A DNA stretch of 64,000 nt from DATARR01 sp036376245 (GCA_036376245.1 DASVAS010000003.1:124001-188000), one strand, 5' to 3'. Shown: positions 7,910 through 16,774, counted from the stretch's first letter. The notes: generated from the letters alone by a model not told the origin. Numbers and translations are program-made.

Positions 7910-10464
7910 CAAGATCTTTTTTAGCCTCCCTGCACCGCGCCGCGCTCCGTCATCCGTGGGCGGTGCTCGCCGCCGCCGCGGCGCTGACCGCTGTCGCGGC
8001 TCTCGGGCTGTCGCGGCTGCGGCTGGAGACGGACGGCCGCGCGCTGGTCCCCCAGGGGGATCCGCGGGTCGCGGTCGATCGCGAGATCCGGGAGGCTTTT
8101 GACGTCCGCGACGTGACGGTGGCGGTGCTGACGACCGCGGACCGGCGCGGCGTCTTCAACCCCGCGACGCTGCGCTCTGTCCAGGCCATCACGGGCGCTC
8201 TGGGGAGACTGGAGGGGGTCCGTCCCCAAGACCTCCTGTCGCTGGCCACCGTGCCGGGCCTCCGCTCCTCGCCCGGAATGGCGGCACCGGCGGGGTTGCT
8301 CGACGGAGCGTTGAACGGTCCCGGCGCCGCCGGCGCCGCCCGGGACTTTGAGCGCATCGCTCAGTGGCGGGGATTGCTGGTCAGCCGGGACGGCCGCTCC
8401 ACGGCCGTTTACGTCGGCACGCCGCCGGGTGGCGATCGCCGCGCCTTCCATCGGGCAGTGCTCCGCGTCGTGGCGGCCTCGCGGGCTCCGGGCGACACGG
8501 CCGAGGTGATCGGAGCGCCGGTCGCCGAAGCCCTGCTGGGCGCTCACATCCTGGCCGATCTCAGGGCGCTGGTCCCCTTCTCCGTCCTGGTCATGGCCGG
8601 GGTGTTCCTCCTCGTCTTCCGGCGGCCGGCGGCGGCCTTGGTGCCGATGATCAAGACCGGCGCCTGCCTGGCCGTCACTTTCGGCGCCATGGGTTGGCTG
8701 GGGGTGCCGGTCTACCTGACGACCGCCATCCTGCCGGTGATGCTGACCGCCCTCGGCATCACGGCCGAGGTCCACATTCTCCGGCGGGCACGCGGGCTCG
8801 CCCGGGAGGAGGCCGGCGTAGGCACGCGCGAGTTGCTCGAACACACCCTCGACGAGCTGGCCATGCCAGTGGTCCAGACCGCGGTCACTACGGCGATCGG
8901 CTTCCTCTCGTTCGCGGTGTCGCCGATCGGGCCGTCGCGGACCTTCGGACTCTGGGGGGCTCTCGGCGTCCTGGTCTGCATGCTGTGGGCGCTGGCCGTC
9001 ACACCGGCTCTCCTCCTGGTCCTGGACCGTCGGCGCTGGGAGCCCGTGGCTGTCTCCGGCGGCCGGCTGGAAGGCGCGTTCGCTGCCCTGGCGCGGGGGA
9101 TCTACCGGCGGCGTTGGAGCTTCCTCGCGGCGGTGGCGGCGCTGGCCGTTGCCGCCGGTCTGGGAGCGTGGCGGCTGGAGGTGAAGGACAGTTGGCTCGA
9201 CGGCTTCGATCCGGCGAGCGGCTTCGCCCAGGCGACCCACCGGTTCGAGCGCCAGTTTTCCGGCGCCGACCTCCTGCTCCTGGAGCTGAGCGCCGCGGGC
9301 CTGAAAGCTGAAGGTGAGATCCCGCCGGAGGCGCTGCGGGACCATCACGTCGTCCTGGCCGGGACGGCTGTCAAGGGGGCCGCCGGCCATCTCGCCGGTT
9401 CCTGGATCTGGCTCACCCAGTTCCGCAGCGAGCGCCGGGAGTGGCAGGGATGGATTGCCTCCAGCCGCCGGAACGGAGGGCGGTTGATCCTGGAAACACG
9501 TTCCCGGATGGGTTCCCCCCGGCGTTGGATCGAGACGGGAGGAGGCCCCGGCCCGGTCCGCTTCGAGGTCTACCGCGAGCCGTTCATGGCTCCCGGTCCG
9601 CTGCGCTGCGCCGAGGAGCTGGAAGCCTTCGCGGCCCGCTTCCCGGTCGTGGGGGGGACCTTCGGCCCCGCGGCCCAGATCAAGACGGTGGGCTACCTGC
9701 TGGCGCCGGAGAGCGGCGCGCCGCGGTCAGTCCCTGGGGATCCTTCCGAGATCCTCACGCGCTGGTCCTCGCTGCGCGTCGCTGCCGGTCCCGAGCGGCT
9801 GCGCCAGATCGTTGATCCCGAGGGCTACACCCGGACGCTCGTCACCCTCTTCTTGAGGGAGGCGAACTATGGCTCCGTGGCGCGGCTCGAGGCAGCTCTC
9901 GAGGACTTCGGGCGGCGGCGCCTCGAGCCTCTGGGAGTGACCCTCAGGTTCGCCGGCAACGCCGCCATCTCGCAGGCGATGATCGCCGCGGTGGTCGATA
10001 CGCAGGTCTCCTCTCTCGCACTGTCGCTGCTCGCCGTCTTTCTCTTCGGCGCGCTGCACAGCCGGTCGCTGTCCTGGGGCGTCCTGATCGTCGTGCCGCC
10101 GCTGCTGGCGATCCTCGTCTCGTTCGGGTTCATGGGGGTGAGCGGCATCCCCCTGGGGGTGGCGACCTCGATGTTCGCCAGCATGACGATGGGGGTGGGC
10201 GACGACTTCACGATCCACCTGCTCGCCCGCCACCGTCTCCTGCGACGGGCGGGGCTGCCTGGCGAGGAGGCGCTGGCCGCCACACTGCGCGAAGTGGGGC
10301 CCTCGATCGGCGTCGACGTGCTGGTGGTAGGGCTGGGGTTCAGCACCCTGCTGCTGTCTCAGGTCCCGGTCAACGCCCGTCTGGCCAGCCTGCTGGTGCT
10401 CTCCATCCTCTCCTGCTTCACGGCGACCCTGCTGCTCGTCCCGGCCCTCATCGCCCGTCGGTGA
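7906..10464 (+). CDS. MMPL/RND-superfamily transporter
   Basis: An 852-residue integral membrane protein with the two-fold RND layout: an N-terminal TM helix (HPWAVLAAAAALTAVAALGL), a large periplasmic loop, a block of about five TM helices (about 220-370), a second TM and periplasmic loop (about 400-670), and a final TM block to the C-terminus. The TAILPVMLTALGITAEVHIL and ASMTMGVGDDFTIHLLARHR stretches are typical of the MMPL/predicted-exporter RND branch with membrane Asp residues for proton relay. No Shine-Dalgarno precedes the ATG at 7906, so either a leaderless message or a slightly downstream start is possible. Transcribed alone, away from the propeller operon. Confidence 0.8.
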   Translation: MSRSFLASLHRAALRHPWAVLAAAAALTAVAALGLSRLRLETDGRALVPQGDPRVAVDREIREAFDVRDVTVAVLTTADRRGVFNPATLRSVQAITGALGRLEGVRPQDLLSLATVPGLRSSPGMAAPAGLLDGALNGPGAAGAARDFERIAQWRGLLVSRDGRSTAVYVGTPPGGDRRAFHRAVLRVVAASRAPGDTAEVIGAPVAEALLGAHILADLRALVPFSVLVMAGVFLLVFRRPAAALVPMIKTGACLAVTFGAMGWLGVPVYLTTAILPVMLTALGITAEVHILRRARGLAREEAGVGTRELLEHTLDELAMPVVQTAVTTAIGFLSFAVSPIGPSRTFGLWGALGVLVCMLWALAVTPALLLVLDRRRWEPVAVSGGRLEGAFAALARGIYRRRWSFLAAVAALAVAAGLGAWRLEVKDSWLDGFDPASGFAQATHRFERQFSGADLLLLELSAAGLKAEGEIPPEALRDHHVVLAGTAVKGAAGHLAGSWIWLTQFRSERREWQGWIASSRRNGGRLILETRSRMGSPRRWIETGGGPGPVRFEVYREPFMAPGPLRCAEELEAFAARFPVVGGTFGPAAQIKTVGYLLAPESGAPRSVPGDPSEILTRWSSLRVAAGPERLRQIVDPEGYTRTLVTLFLREANYGSVARLEAALEDFGRRRLEPLGVTLRFAGNAAISQAMIAAVVDTQVSSLALSLLAVFLFGALHSRSLSWGVLIVVPPLLAILVSFGFMGVSGIPLGVATSMFASMTMGVGDDFTIHLLARHRLLRRAGLPGEEALAATLREVGPSIGVDVLVVGLGFSTLLLSQVPVNARLASLLVLSILSCFTATLLLVPALIARR

Positions 10465-10579
10465 GCGGGGGCGAGAGTTTTGCCCGGCTCCGGCAGGCAG
10501 CAGCCCGGGCTGGCCCTCGGCTTGCAGAGGCTTGCCCTTACGCCGCCGGACCTCTCCGGCCGCCAAGGGAGACCACCGC

Positions 10580-11671
10580 ATGTTCAACAACATCGACCTG
10601 CGCGAGCTGGCGCAGATCTCCGGCCCCGAGCGGGCCTTTGTGAGCCTCTACCTTTCGACCCCCGACTCCTTCTCCGGCCTCAAAGGCCGTATCGATACCA
10701 TCCGCGCCCTGCTCTCGGACAACGAGGACGAGACCCAGCACTTCGAGGAGAACCTGAAGCTCATCGAGCAGTGGCTCGCCGAGCACACCTGGACGACCGA
10801 GGGCGCCTGCCTCTTCGTCTGCTGGGCCCTGGACTTCGTGCAGGCCTATCCGCTGTCCGTGGCCGTACCCGACATGGTCTGGGTGGACTCCTCGCCCTAC
10901 ATCCGCCCCCTGGCCGAGCTCCAGGACGAATACGAGAACTTCGTCGTGGTGGCGGCGGACAACACCGACACGCGGATCTTCTTCGTCACCTCCGCCCGGC
11001 CGGACCAGGACGCCAGGGTCAAAGGCGACATCAAGAACCACGTGAAGAAGGGCGGCTGGTCGCAGAAGCGCTACCAGCGGCGGCGCGGCAACGAGCTGAT
11101 GCACTACGCCAAGGAGATCGTGGACGTCCTGGGCGAAATGGAGCAGAAGGAGAAGTTCGACCGCCTGTTCCTGGTGGGCTCGCAGGAGACCATGCTGGAG
11201 ATCGAAGGCGCCCTCACGGCGAGCCTGACGGCCAGGCTCGCCGGCAAGCAGAACGTGGACTTCAGCGCCGGCGACGAGCAGATCTTCGACGCCGCCTTCG
11301 ACCTCCACACCGCCGCCGAGCGCGAAGCCGAGTCGCGGCTCTGGGACCGGATCAAGGACGAGTACTGCAAGGGCGGCCTCGCCGTCACCGGACCGGACGC
11401 CGTGCTCAAAGCCACGGCCGTGGGCCGCGTCGAGAAGATCGCGGTCACCCGCGACGCCAAGATCCCCGGCACCCGCTGCCGGAGCTGCGAGAACCTGATG
11501 GTCGGCAAGCTCCAGAACTGCAAGATCTGCGGCTCGAAGGATCTCTTCCAGGTGGACCTCGTCAACGAGCTCGTGGAGCTGGCCGCGCTGACCAGCGCGG
11601 AGGCGGATTTCGTCGATCCGATCGAGGGGCTGTCGGAGGCGGGAGAGGTGGCGGCGTTGCTGCGGTACTGA
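10580..11671 (+). CDS. Bacterial eRF1/Vms1-like protein (baeRF family) with zinc ribbon
   Basis: A 363-residue cytosolic protein resembling the bacterial archaeo-eukaryotic release-factor-like family: an N-terminal region starting with LAQISGPERAFVSLYLSTPD, a central RNase-H-like domain (about 120-280, FVVVAADNTDTRIFFV) and an eRF1 domain 3-like C-terminal part. A zinc ribbon is clear near residues 297-316 (CRSC then CKIC). Family members are linked to ribosome rescue or peptidyl-tRNA release; here the GGQ-type catalytic loop is not evident, while a basic Gly-containing loop KKGGWSQKRYQRRRGN takes its place. AAGGGAGA precedes the ATG at 10580. Monocistronic. Confidence 0.65.
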   Translation: MFNNIDLRELAQISGPERAFVSLYLSTPDSFSGLKGRIDTIRALLSDNEDETQHFEENLKLIEQWLAEHTWTTEGACLFVCWALDFVQAYPLSVAVPDMVWVDSSPYIRPLAELQDEYENFVVVAADNTDTRIFFVTSARPDQDARVKGDIKNHVKKGGWSQKRYQRRRGNELMHYAKEIVDVLGEMEQKEKFDRLFLVGSQETMLEIEGALTASLTARLAGKQNVDFSAGDEQIFDAAFDLHTAAEREAESRLWDRIKDEYCKGGLAVTGPDAVLKATAVGRVEKIAVTRDAKIPGTRCRSCENLMVGKLQNCKICGSKDLFQVDLVNELVELAALTSAEADFVDPIEGLSEAGEVAALLRY

Positions 11672-11705
11672 CGGCGTTCAGGGCGGATACCTTATCGAGC
11701 GCTCT

Positions 11706-11851
11706 GCCCTGCGAGACCTCACCCTCGGTCCCTCTCCTGAAGGAGAGGGAGGGCTCTTCGATCAGCAATATCGTTTACTCATCGTTCCCCCTCTCCCGGT
11801 CGGGTGGAAGGGCGGTGGGAGAGGGGGACAGGGGGTGAGGTCTCGAAGGGC
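11706..11851. repeat. MITE-like repeat copy (19-bp terminal inverted repeat family)
   Basis: Starts GCCCTGCGAGACCTCACCC and ends with the near-complement GGGTGAGGTCTCGAAGGGC; inside are C-rich and G-rich hairpin halves flanking an A/T-richer centre. It is a 146-bp member of the family also seen at 16775, 19244 and 59421. Its right half encodes the C-terminal tail of the gene ending at 11779. Confidence 0.75.
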
Positions 11852-12813
11852 AGACCGCCTCGACTGGCAACGTCCTTCTGAACCTCCACCGTCAACGCCC
11901 CGAACCCCGTCCCCGGATTGATCGTGTACCGCGCGTCCGTCATCCTAATGATCCACGCGTCCGGCGCCTCCTCCACGAGAAAGAACGGGAAGCGCGCCCA
12001 GTGAAGGAAGATCTCCCCTTCCCTGGTGGCGGCGGCTCGGGCGACGGCGGGATGACCCTCGTTCTTCGCGATCAGCGGCGGCTGACGGGGGATGTATCGA
12101 AACCGGTCCACCGTGCCCAGGGCGTAGCGGTCCCCCGACTCGGCCACGATCTCGCGGCGGAAGGGGGTCACTGGAACGGGACCGGCCATCAGGCGATCGA
12201 TCTCGAGACCTTGCTCCGTCAGCGTCGTCCGGGCGGTTGATCTCGCCGCGAGTTGGATCCCCCAGAGGCCGGCGATGTAGAAGCAGACCGCCACCAGTGC
12301 GATGACGGCAGGCCGCTCCGCCTGGGGGCTCCCTCTCTTGGAGAGAATCCGCGACCAGAGCCAGCCGATCCCCAACATCAGCCAGATCCAGGGATCGATG
12401 ATGAACAGGACGTCGCCGTAGTACCAGACGTCCCGGAAGGGCATCAGCCAGCGCATGCCGTAGGTGTTCAGCCAGTCCAGGAAGGGATGGCTGAGGATCG
12501 AGATCACCGCGAGCAGGAACAGCGCCCGGGCGTCGGCGGGCACGGCGTCCGGACGGCGCCGGCGGCGGACATGGCGGTCCCAGGCCAGCATGATCCCGGT
12601 GAGGACGAAAGGCCAGAGGGCCAGGGCGAGGATGCCGTGGGTCCAGCCACGGCGGAAACCGAGAGCCTCGTCCGGTCCCCAGAAGTAGGCGAGGACGTCC
12701 ACGTCCGGCAGGTTGGCGCCGATGACCAGCGTCGCGGTGGCCAGGGCGGTCCGCTTCTTGAGGCCCGCTTCGGAGAGGGCGGCGCCCACCAGGGAATGGC
12801 AGAGGTTGTCCAT
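11779..12813 (-). CDS. Membrane-bound metal-dependent hydrolase, YdjM/LexA-binding-like
   Basis: A 344-residue inner-membrane protein of the YdjM type: N-terminal MDNLCHSLVGAALSEAGLKK, then LVIGANLPDVDVLAY, a WTHG motif and HPFLDWLNTYG, providing the His/Asp residues of the predicted metal site, with TM helices at about 70-90, 105-125, 145-165 and 180-200. The C-terminal domain is soluble. The last roughly 25 residues (from ETSPPVPLSHRPS to the stop) are encoded by a MITE-like repeat, so the natural C-terminus was probably replaced. It diverges from gpmA with a 59-bp gap. Confidence 0.75.
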   Translation of the reverse strand: MDNLCHSLVGAALSEAGLKKRTALATATLVIGANLPDVDVLAYFWGPDEALGFRRGWTHGILALALWPFVLTGIMLAWDRHVRRRRRPDAVPADARALFLLAVISILSHPFLDWLNTYGMRWLMPFRDVWYYGDVLFIIDPWIWLMLGIGWLWSRILSKRGSPQAERPAVIALVAVCFYIAGLWGIQLAARSTARTTLTEQGLEIDRLMAGPVPVTPFRREIVAESGDRYALGTVDRFRYIPRQPPLIAKNEGHPAVARAAATREGEIFLHWARFPFFLVEEAPDAWIIRMTDARYTINPGTGFGALTVEVQKDVASRGGLPFETSPPVPLSHRPSTRPGEGER

Positions 12814-12872
12814 GAGGCCAAGAGGATAACCGGAGAGCTTGATATCCTCTCGCCCCGGAAGGGAGGCTCGCG

Positions 12873-13622
12873 ATGATCAAGCTGGTCCTTCTCCGCCATG
12901 GAGAGAGCATCTGGAACCTGGAGAACCGGTTCACGGGCTGGACGGACGTGGACCTGACGCCGAAAGGCCTGGAAGAAGCCAAGGAGGCGGCCCGCCTGCT
13001 GAACGAGGGCGGCTACACGTTCGACGTGGCCCACACGTCCGTCCTCAAGCGGGCCATCCGCACGCTGTGGATCGTGATGGACGGCATGGACCTGATGTGG
13101 CTCCCGGTCCACCGGAGCTGGCGTCTGAACGAGCGGCACTACGGCGCGCTGCAAGGGCTCAACAAGGCGGAGACCGCCGCCCAGTACGGCGATCAGCAGG
13201 TGCTGATCTGGCGGCGCAGCTTCTCCGATCCGCCGCCGCCCCTCACCCCCGACGATCCCCGCCATCCCGGCCACGACCGGCGCTACGCCGACATCCCCAA
13301 GGAGGAGCTGCCCCTGGCCGAGTCCCTCAAGGACACGATCGCCCGTTTCCTCCCCTACTGGCACGAGAGGATCGTGCCGGACCTTCAGGCCGGCAAGCGG
13401 GTGATCATCGCCGCCCATGGCAACAGCCTGCGGGCGCTGGTGAAGCACCTGGACGGCATCCCGGACGACGAGATCGTGGGACTGAACATCCCTACAGGAA
13501 TTCCTCTGGTTTACGAGCTCGACGGCGACCTGAAGCCGATCCGGAGCTACTACCTCGGCGATCCGGAAGCGGCGCGGAAGGCCGCCGAGGCGGTGGCGCA
13601 GCAGGCGGCGCGGAAGGGCTGA
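12873..13622 (+). CDS. gpmA: 2,3-bisphosphoglycerate-dependent phosphoglycerate mutase
   Basis: A 249-residue glycolytic enzyme interconverting 3- and 2-phosphoglycerate through a phosphohistidine. The catalytic RHGES is at residues 9-13 (LLRHGESIWN), the LNERHYGALQGLNK loop carries the acid/base Glu, and the second His lies in IIAAHGNSLRAL. Length and insertions match the cofactor-dependent GpmA class. GGAAGGGAGG lies about 6 nt before the ATG. Its 3' end overlaps a small gene on the other strand. Confidence 0.95.
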   Translation: MIKLVLLRHGESIWNLENRFTGWTDVDLTPKGLEEAKEAARLLNEGGYTFDVAHTSVLKRAIRTLWIVMDGMDLMWLPVHRSWRLNERHYGALQGLNKAETAAQYGDQQVLIWRRSFSDPPPPLTPDDPRHPGHDRRYADIPKEELPLAESLKDTIARFLPYWHERIVPDLQAGKRVIIAAHGNSLRALVKHLDGIPDDEIVGLNIPTGIPLVYELDGDLKPIRSYYLGDPEAARKAAEAVAQQAARKG

Positions 13623-13803
13623 CCGGGTCCTCCAGGGCTTCGTCGATCACCCCGATCACGAGATCGGGCTCCATGAAGCCCTTGAGCTTCCTGGCGCAAG
13701 GACCGCATCCCTTGAGGAGATGGGCGACCACGATCCGGCTCTCTTCCGGAGAGGCGGCGCCCCGCGCGAAACGCTTCAGGATTTCATCCGAAGGGTGCTC
13801 CAT
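13492..13803 (-). CDS. Small zinc-finger anti-sigma-like protein
   Basis: A 103-residue protein whose first 45 residues look like a short zinc-binding anti-sigma domain (ILKRFARGAASPEESRIVVA followed by HLLKGCGPC, giving a His-x6-Cys-x2-Cys-like set). The Pro/Ser/Arg-rich C-terminal half coincides with the antisense of gpmA and may be unstructured. GGGGAGG is ideally placed 8 nt before the ATG, the main reason to believe it. No sigma factor lies next to it. Alternatively a small redox or structural protein. Confidence 0.5.
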   Translation of the reverse strand: MEHPSDEILKRFARGAASPEESRIVVAHLLKGCGPCARKLKGFMEPDLVIGVIDEALEDPVSPSAPPAAPPPRRPSAPLPDRRGSSSGSASGRRRARKPEEFL

Positions 13804-13853
13804 AGAATGTCCTCCCCGAAAGAAGGTGACCGGAGGAGGACATTCGTTTCATC

Positions 13854-14858
13854 TCACCGGCATGCGTAGCCGTAACCGGAGCAGCACCCCGTCCCCGTGC
13901 ACGACCCGGTGATCATGTTGCGCTGGATCACGCCGGTGTTGTTCTTGGCCCGGAAGTGCCCCACGCCGTCCGCGTCGCCCCCTCCCAGGTTGTATACGCT
14001 CCAGTCGCCGAAGTCGTAATCGACCTGGGCGGCGGTGGAGCCGCGCCCGACGTCGAGTTGGGATTTGACATTCGTGTACGAATCGAATTTCGCCGTGTCG
14101 CCGCAGCCCGTGTAATAGGAATTCGTGGAACAGGTGATCTGATCGTTGTAGCCAGCGCGGATGGTGTAGAACTGCGTGGTCTTGCCGGAAGGCTTGTCGC
14201 GGTAGCCGCCGTCCCCCATCTTCGGGTTGTATCCCGGAGAGATGTGGGGGAAGAAACCGAAGATGTTCGAATCGAAAACGTTCTGGCTGCCGCAGGTGGT
14301 GATGTACGGGTTGGCGTATCCGGCCCAGTAGCAGGAGGAGAGCCCGCGCACGGCGCCCGAGATGGCGATGAATTTCCGCACGCTCCCCCACTGCCCGCCG
14401 TAGTCGATGCCGTGGATGCCCACGGTCACGCCCATGGAGTGGGCGATGACGTCCACCTGGGATTTGCCGGTGTAGGTTTTGACGGCGTTGATGAAGTCCC
14501 GCACCATGATCGCCTTGGCCGGCTTGTGATAGTTGAGCTGGGGCGCTCCCCGCTCGGACGAAGACAGCCAGGTGAGCCCGAAGAGCTCGCAGTCGTTGTA
14601 GCCCGCCGCCTTGAATTCGTCGTAGACGGAGAGCACACCCGTCGCCGCCGGATAATCCCAGTTCTTGGCCTCGTCGCCGTTGCCGTGGAGGAAGACGATG
14701 GGCGTTTTGGTGGCCGTGCAGCTCCCGCCGCCGAAGCCGCCATAGGAATTGCTGGCGTTGAACCCGCCGGCGAATTGATTGGAGCCGCCGGTGTAGGTCA
14801 GGGCCCCGGCCGGCGCGGCGGCGAGGAGCAGCAGGAACGGAAGAACGGACCTCTTCAT
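13854..14858 (-). CDS. phaZ7: PhaZ7-like extracellular poly(3-hydroxybutyrate) depolymerase
   Basis: A 334-residue secreted alpha/beta hydrolase with a signal peptide (SVLPFLLLLAAAPAGALTY). The mature sequence recalls Paucimonas PhaZ7, which degrades amorphous PHB: NQFAGGF, YGGFGGGSCTATKTP, the oxyanion HGNGD, the nucleophile elbow AHSMG (Ser141), Asp239 in GYNDQ and His301 in GVGHF, all in family order and spacing. Several Cys pairs are retained. AAGGAGGAG precedes the ATG. It follows the KAS III gene on the same strand with a repeat half-copy between. A related lipase function is possible, but the triad context is specific. Confidence 0.8.
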   Translation of the reverse strand: MKRSVLPFLLLLAAAPAGALTYTGGSNQFAGGFNASNSYGGFGGGSCTATKTPIVFLHGNGDEAKNWDYPAATGVLSVYDEFKAAGYNDCELFGLTWLSSSERGAPQLNYHKPAKAIMVRDFINAVKTYTGKSQVDVIAHSMGVTVGIHGIDYGGQWGSVRKFIAISGAVRGLSSCYWAGYANPYITTCGSQNVFDSNIFGFFPHISPGYNPKMGDGGYRDKPSGKTTQFYTIRAGYNDQITCSTNSYYTGCGDTAKFDSYTNVKSQLDVGRGSTAAQVDYDFGDWSVYNLGGGDADGVGHFRAKNNTGVIQRNMITGSCTGTGCCSGYGYACR

Positions 14859-14882
14859 TTCTCTCCTCCTTGATATGGGGTT

Positions 14883-14942
14883 CCCCCTCTCCCGGTGTGG
14901 GAGGGAGGGAGGGGTCGGGAGAGGGGGTCAGGGGGTGAGGGC
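14883..14942. repeat. Half copy of the MITE-like repeat
   Basis: CCCCCTCTCCCGG...GGGAGAGGGGG...GGGGTGAGGGCCC matches one half of the 16775/59421 family. The stop codon of the KAS III gene (CTC ACC CCC TGA) lies inside it, so the element shapes that gene's 3' end and separates it from the depolymerase. Confidence 0.65.
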
Positions 14943-15926
14943 CCGAAAGGCGACGGCGGCCTGGTTGTAGCCCACGCCCGAGCCGACGAGGACGACCAGG
15001 TCGCCCGGCTTGATCTTTCCCTTCTCCCGCGCGTCGTGGAGCGCCATGGGCACGCAGGCCGAGCCGGTATAGCCCCAGTCCTCCATCACCATATGGGTGC
15101 GCTCCATCGGCAGACCCAGATCGCCCATGACCAGCTCGATCGACGGCTTGCGCACCTGGGTGAAGATGAGGAAATCGATGTCGGAGAGCTCGAAGCCGCC
15201 CTCCCTGGCCAGGCGGCGGACGAGGCGCGGCCAGCCCTCGTGATTGATCTCCGGGGGATAGCGCTGGATCATCTTGACGGTCGTGCGGCCGGCGCGGATC
15301 GACTCTTCGCTGGCGGGCTCGGCGGTGCCGCCGGAATAGATCCCCCAGTAGGGCGCGTAGGAGCCGTCCGCCTGGAACGCGGCGTTGAGGAAGCCCGGCT
15401 CGTCCGCGGGCTCGAGGACCGCCGCGCCCGCGCCGTCACCATAAAAGAAAATCATCGGATCGTCCGGCGAGGCGAGCTTGTGCATCTGGTAGACGCCCAC
15501 CACCAGCACGGTCTTGAGCCCGGGGTTGGCGGCGATGAGGCCCGCGGCGGTGGCGAAGCCGGTGGGGAACGAGGCGCAGGCGCAGCCGACGTCGAAGGTG
15601 CCGGCGTTCTTCGCCCCCAGCTTCGCCTGCAGCACGACCGAGGTGGCGGGGGTCAGGTAGTCGGGCGAGTCGGTGCCGAGGATGATGAGGTCCACGTCCT
15701 CGGGACGGCGGCCGGCGTTCTCCAGGGCCTGTCGGGCGGCGCGCAGGGCGAGGTCCGAAGCGCTCCAGTCCTCGGGCGCCCACCAGCGGCGGCGGATGCC
15801 GGTCGAGGCTTCCATCTTGTCCACGAATTCGGGGGGCTCGGGGAAGCGCTGGCGCAGGAAGTCGTTCGAGATCTCCCGCTCGGGAAGATAGGAGCCGGTG
15901 GCGACGAGCTTGGCGTATCGAGGCAT
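14928..15926 (-). CDS. Ketoacyl-ACP synthase III-like protein with atypical active site
   Basis: A 332-residue thiolase-fold protein of the FabH/KAS III family. The nucleophile is Cys117 in DVGCACASF. The two other FabH catalytic residues are absent: the HQAN motif reads TQVR (Thr256 in place of His) and the GNTSAAS motif reads GYTGSAC (Tyr286 in place of Asn). Decarboxylative Claisen condensation is therefore doubtful; acyl transfer or another Cys-dependent reaction is more likely. GGGAG precedes the ATG. It starts 21 nt after the alpha/beta hydrolase stop, so the two are probably co-transcribed. Confidence 0.75.
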   Translation of the reverse strand: MPRYAKLVATGSYLPEREISNDFLRQRFPEPPEFVDKMEASTGIRRRWWAPEDWSASDLALRAARQALENAGRRPEDVDLIILGTDSPDYLTPATSVVLQAKLGAKNAGTFDVGCACASFPTGFATAAGLIAANPGLKTVLVVGVYQMHKLASPDDPMIFFYGDGAGAAVLEPADEPGFLNAAFQADGSYAPYWGIYSGGTAEPASEESIRAGRTTVKMIQRYPPEINHEGWPRLVRRLAREGGFELSDIDFLIFTQVRKPSIELVMGDLGLPMERTHMVMEDWGYTGSACVPMALHDAREKGKIKPGDLVVLVGSGVGYNQAAVAFRALTP

Positions 15927-15947
15927 GGGAGATCTCCCAGAGGTGAT

Positions 15948-16748
15948 TCAAGCGGGCTGGGCCGCGAGGAAGCCGCGCAGGAGGGCGGCGACGTCTCCGG
16001 CCCGTTCGATGACCATGCCGTGGGAGGCGCCGGGCACGATCTCCAGCCGCGCGCCGGGGATGGCCGCGGCCAGGGCCCGGGAGCGCTCCGGCGGGAACAT
16101 GCGGTCCTCCCCGCCGGCCACGACGAGGGTCGGAGCCTGGACGTCCGGCAGGAAGGGAGTGAGATCGAGATCTTCCAGGGCCGAGACGATCCGGGCGGTG
16201 CCCAGGAACCAGACCGGCGGCAGGGCGGCCACCTGCGCCCGGTGGGCCTCCAGCACGGCGCGGAAAGCTTGCAGGTAGCGCGGGCTGTAGGTGACGGGCA
16301 GGATGAGGTCCAGGACCCGCCCGCCGTCCCCCGCGCCCGCGGCCGCTTCCAGGGCCGCCTCGCGGACCGCCACGGAGCCTTCCCAGACGTCCGGGGTGAT
16401 GCGGTCCGTGGCCGCGATCACCGTCACGGAGGCGGCGCGCTCCGGCCGGAACGAGGCCAGACGCAGGGCCACCAGACCGCCGAAGGAGGTGCCGGCGAGG
16501 TGGACGCGCTCGACGCCGAGATGGTCGAGCAGGGCGATCACGTCCTCGACGTGGGTCTCCAGGCTCGGCTCGGGCTCGCCCGGCGAGAGAAGCTGCCCCC
16601 GCAGATCGCAGCGGATGACGCGAAAATCCTTCTCCAGGACGGCCGCGACCGGCTCCCAGGCCGCCATGGTCATCATGCCGCCGTTGAGGAGGATCACCGG
16701 CGGGGCGGCTTCGGGACCGGTAAGGCGGTGGGTCAAGAGAGAATTCAT
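15948..16748 (-). CDS. Alpha/beta hydrolase
   Basis: A 266-residue cytosolic alpha/beta hydrolase. The oxyanion region is ILLNGGMMTMAAWE, the nucleophile elbow GTSFGG, the acid AGGEDRMFPPE and the His PGASHGMV, the layout of the 3-oxoadipate enol-lactonase / thioesterase-like branch. AGGACACC precedes the ATG. It is upstream of and close to the KAS III-like gene. A role in cleaving hydroxyacyl esters or thioesters would fit the neighbouring acyl-CoA ligase, SDR and PHB depolymerase (inference). Confidence 0.75.
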   Translation of the reverse strand: MNSLLTHRLTGPEAAPPVILLNGGMMTMAAWEPVAAVLEKDFRVIRCDLRGQLLSPGEPEPSLETHVEDVIALLDHLGVERVHLAGTSFGGLVALRLASFRPERAASVTVIAATDRITPDVWEGSVAVREAALEAAAGAGDGGRVLDLILPVTYSPRYLQAFRAVLEAHRAQVAALPPVWFLGTARIVSALEDLDLTPFLPDVQAPTLVVAGGEDRMFPPERSRALAAAIPGARLEIVPGASHGMVIERAGDVAALLRGFLAAQPA

Positions 16749-16774
16749 GGTGTCCTGGCCCTCTCGGGCGACAT

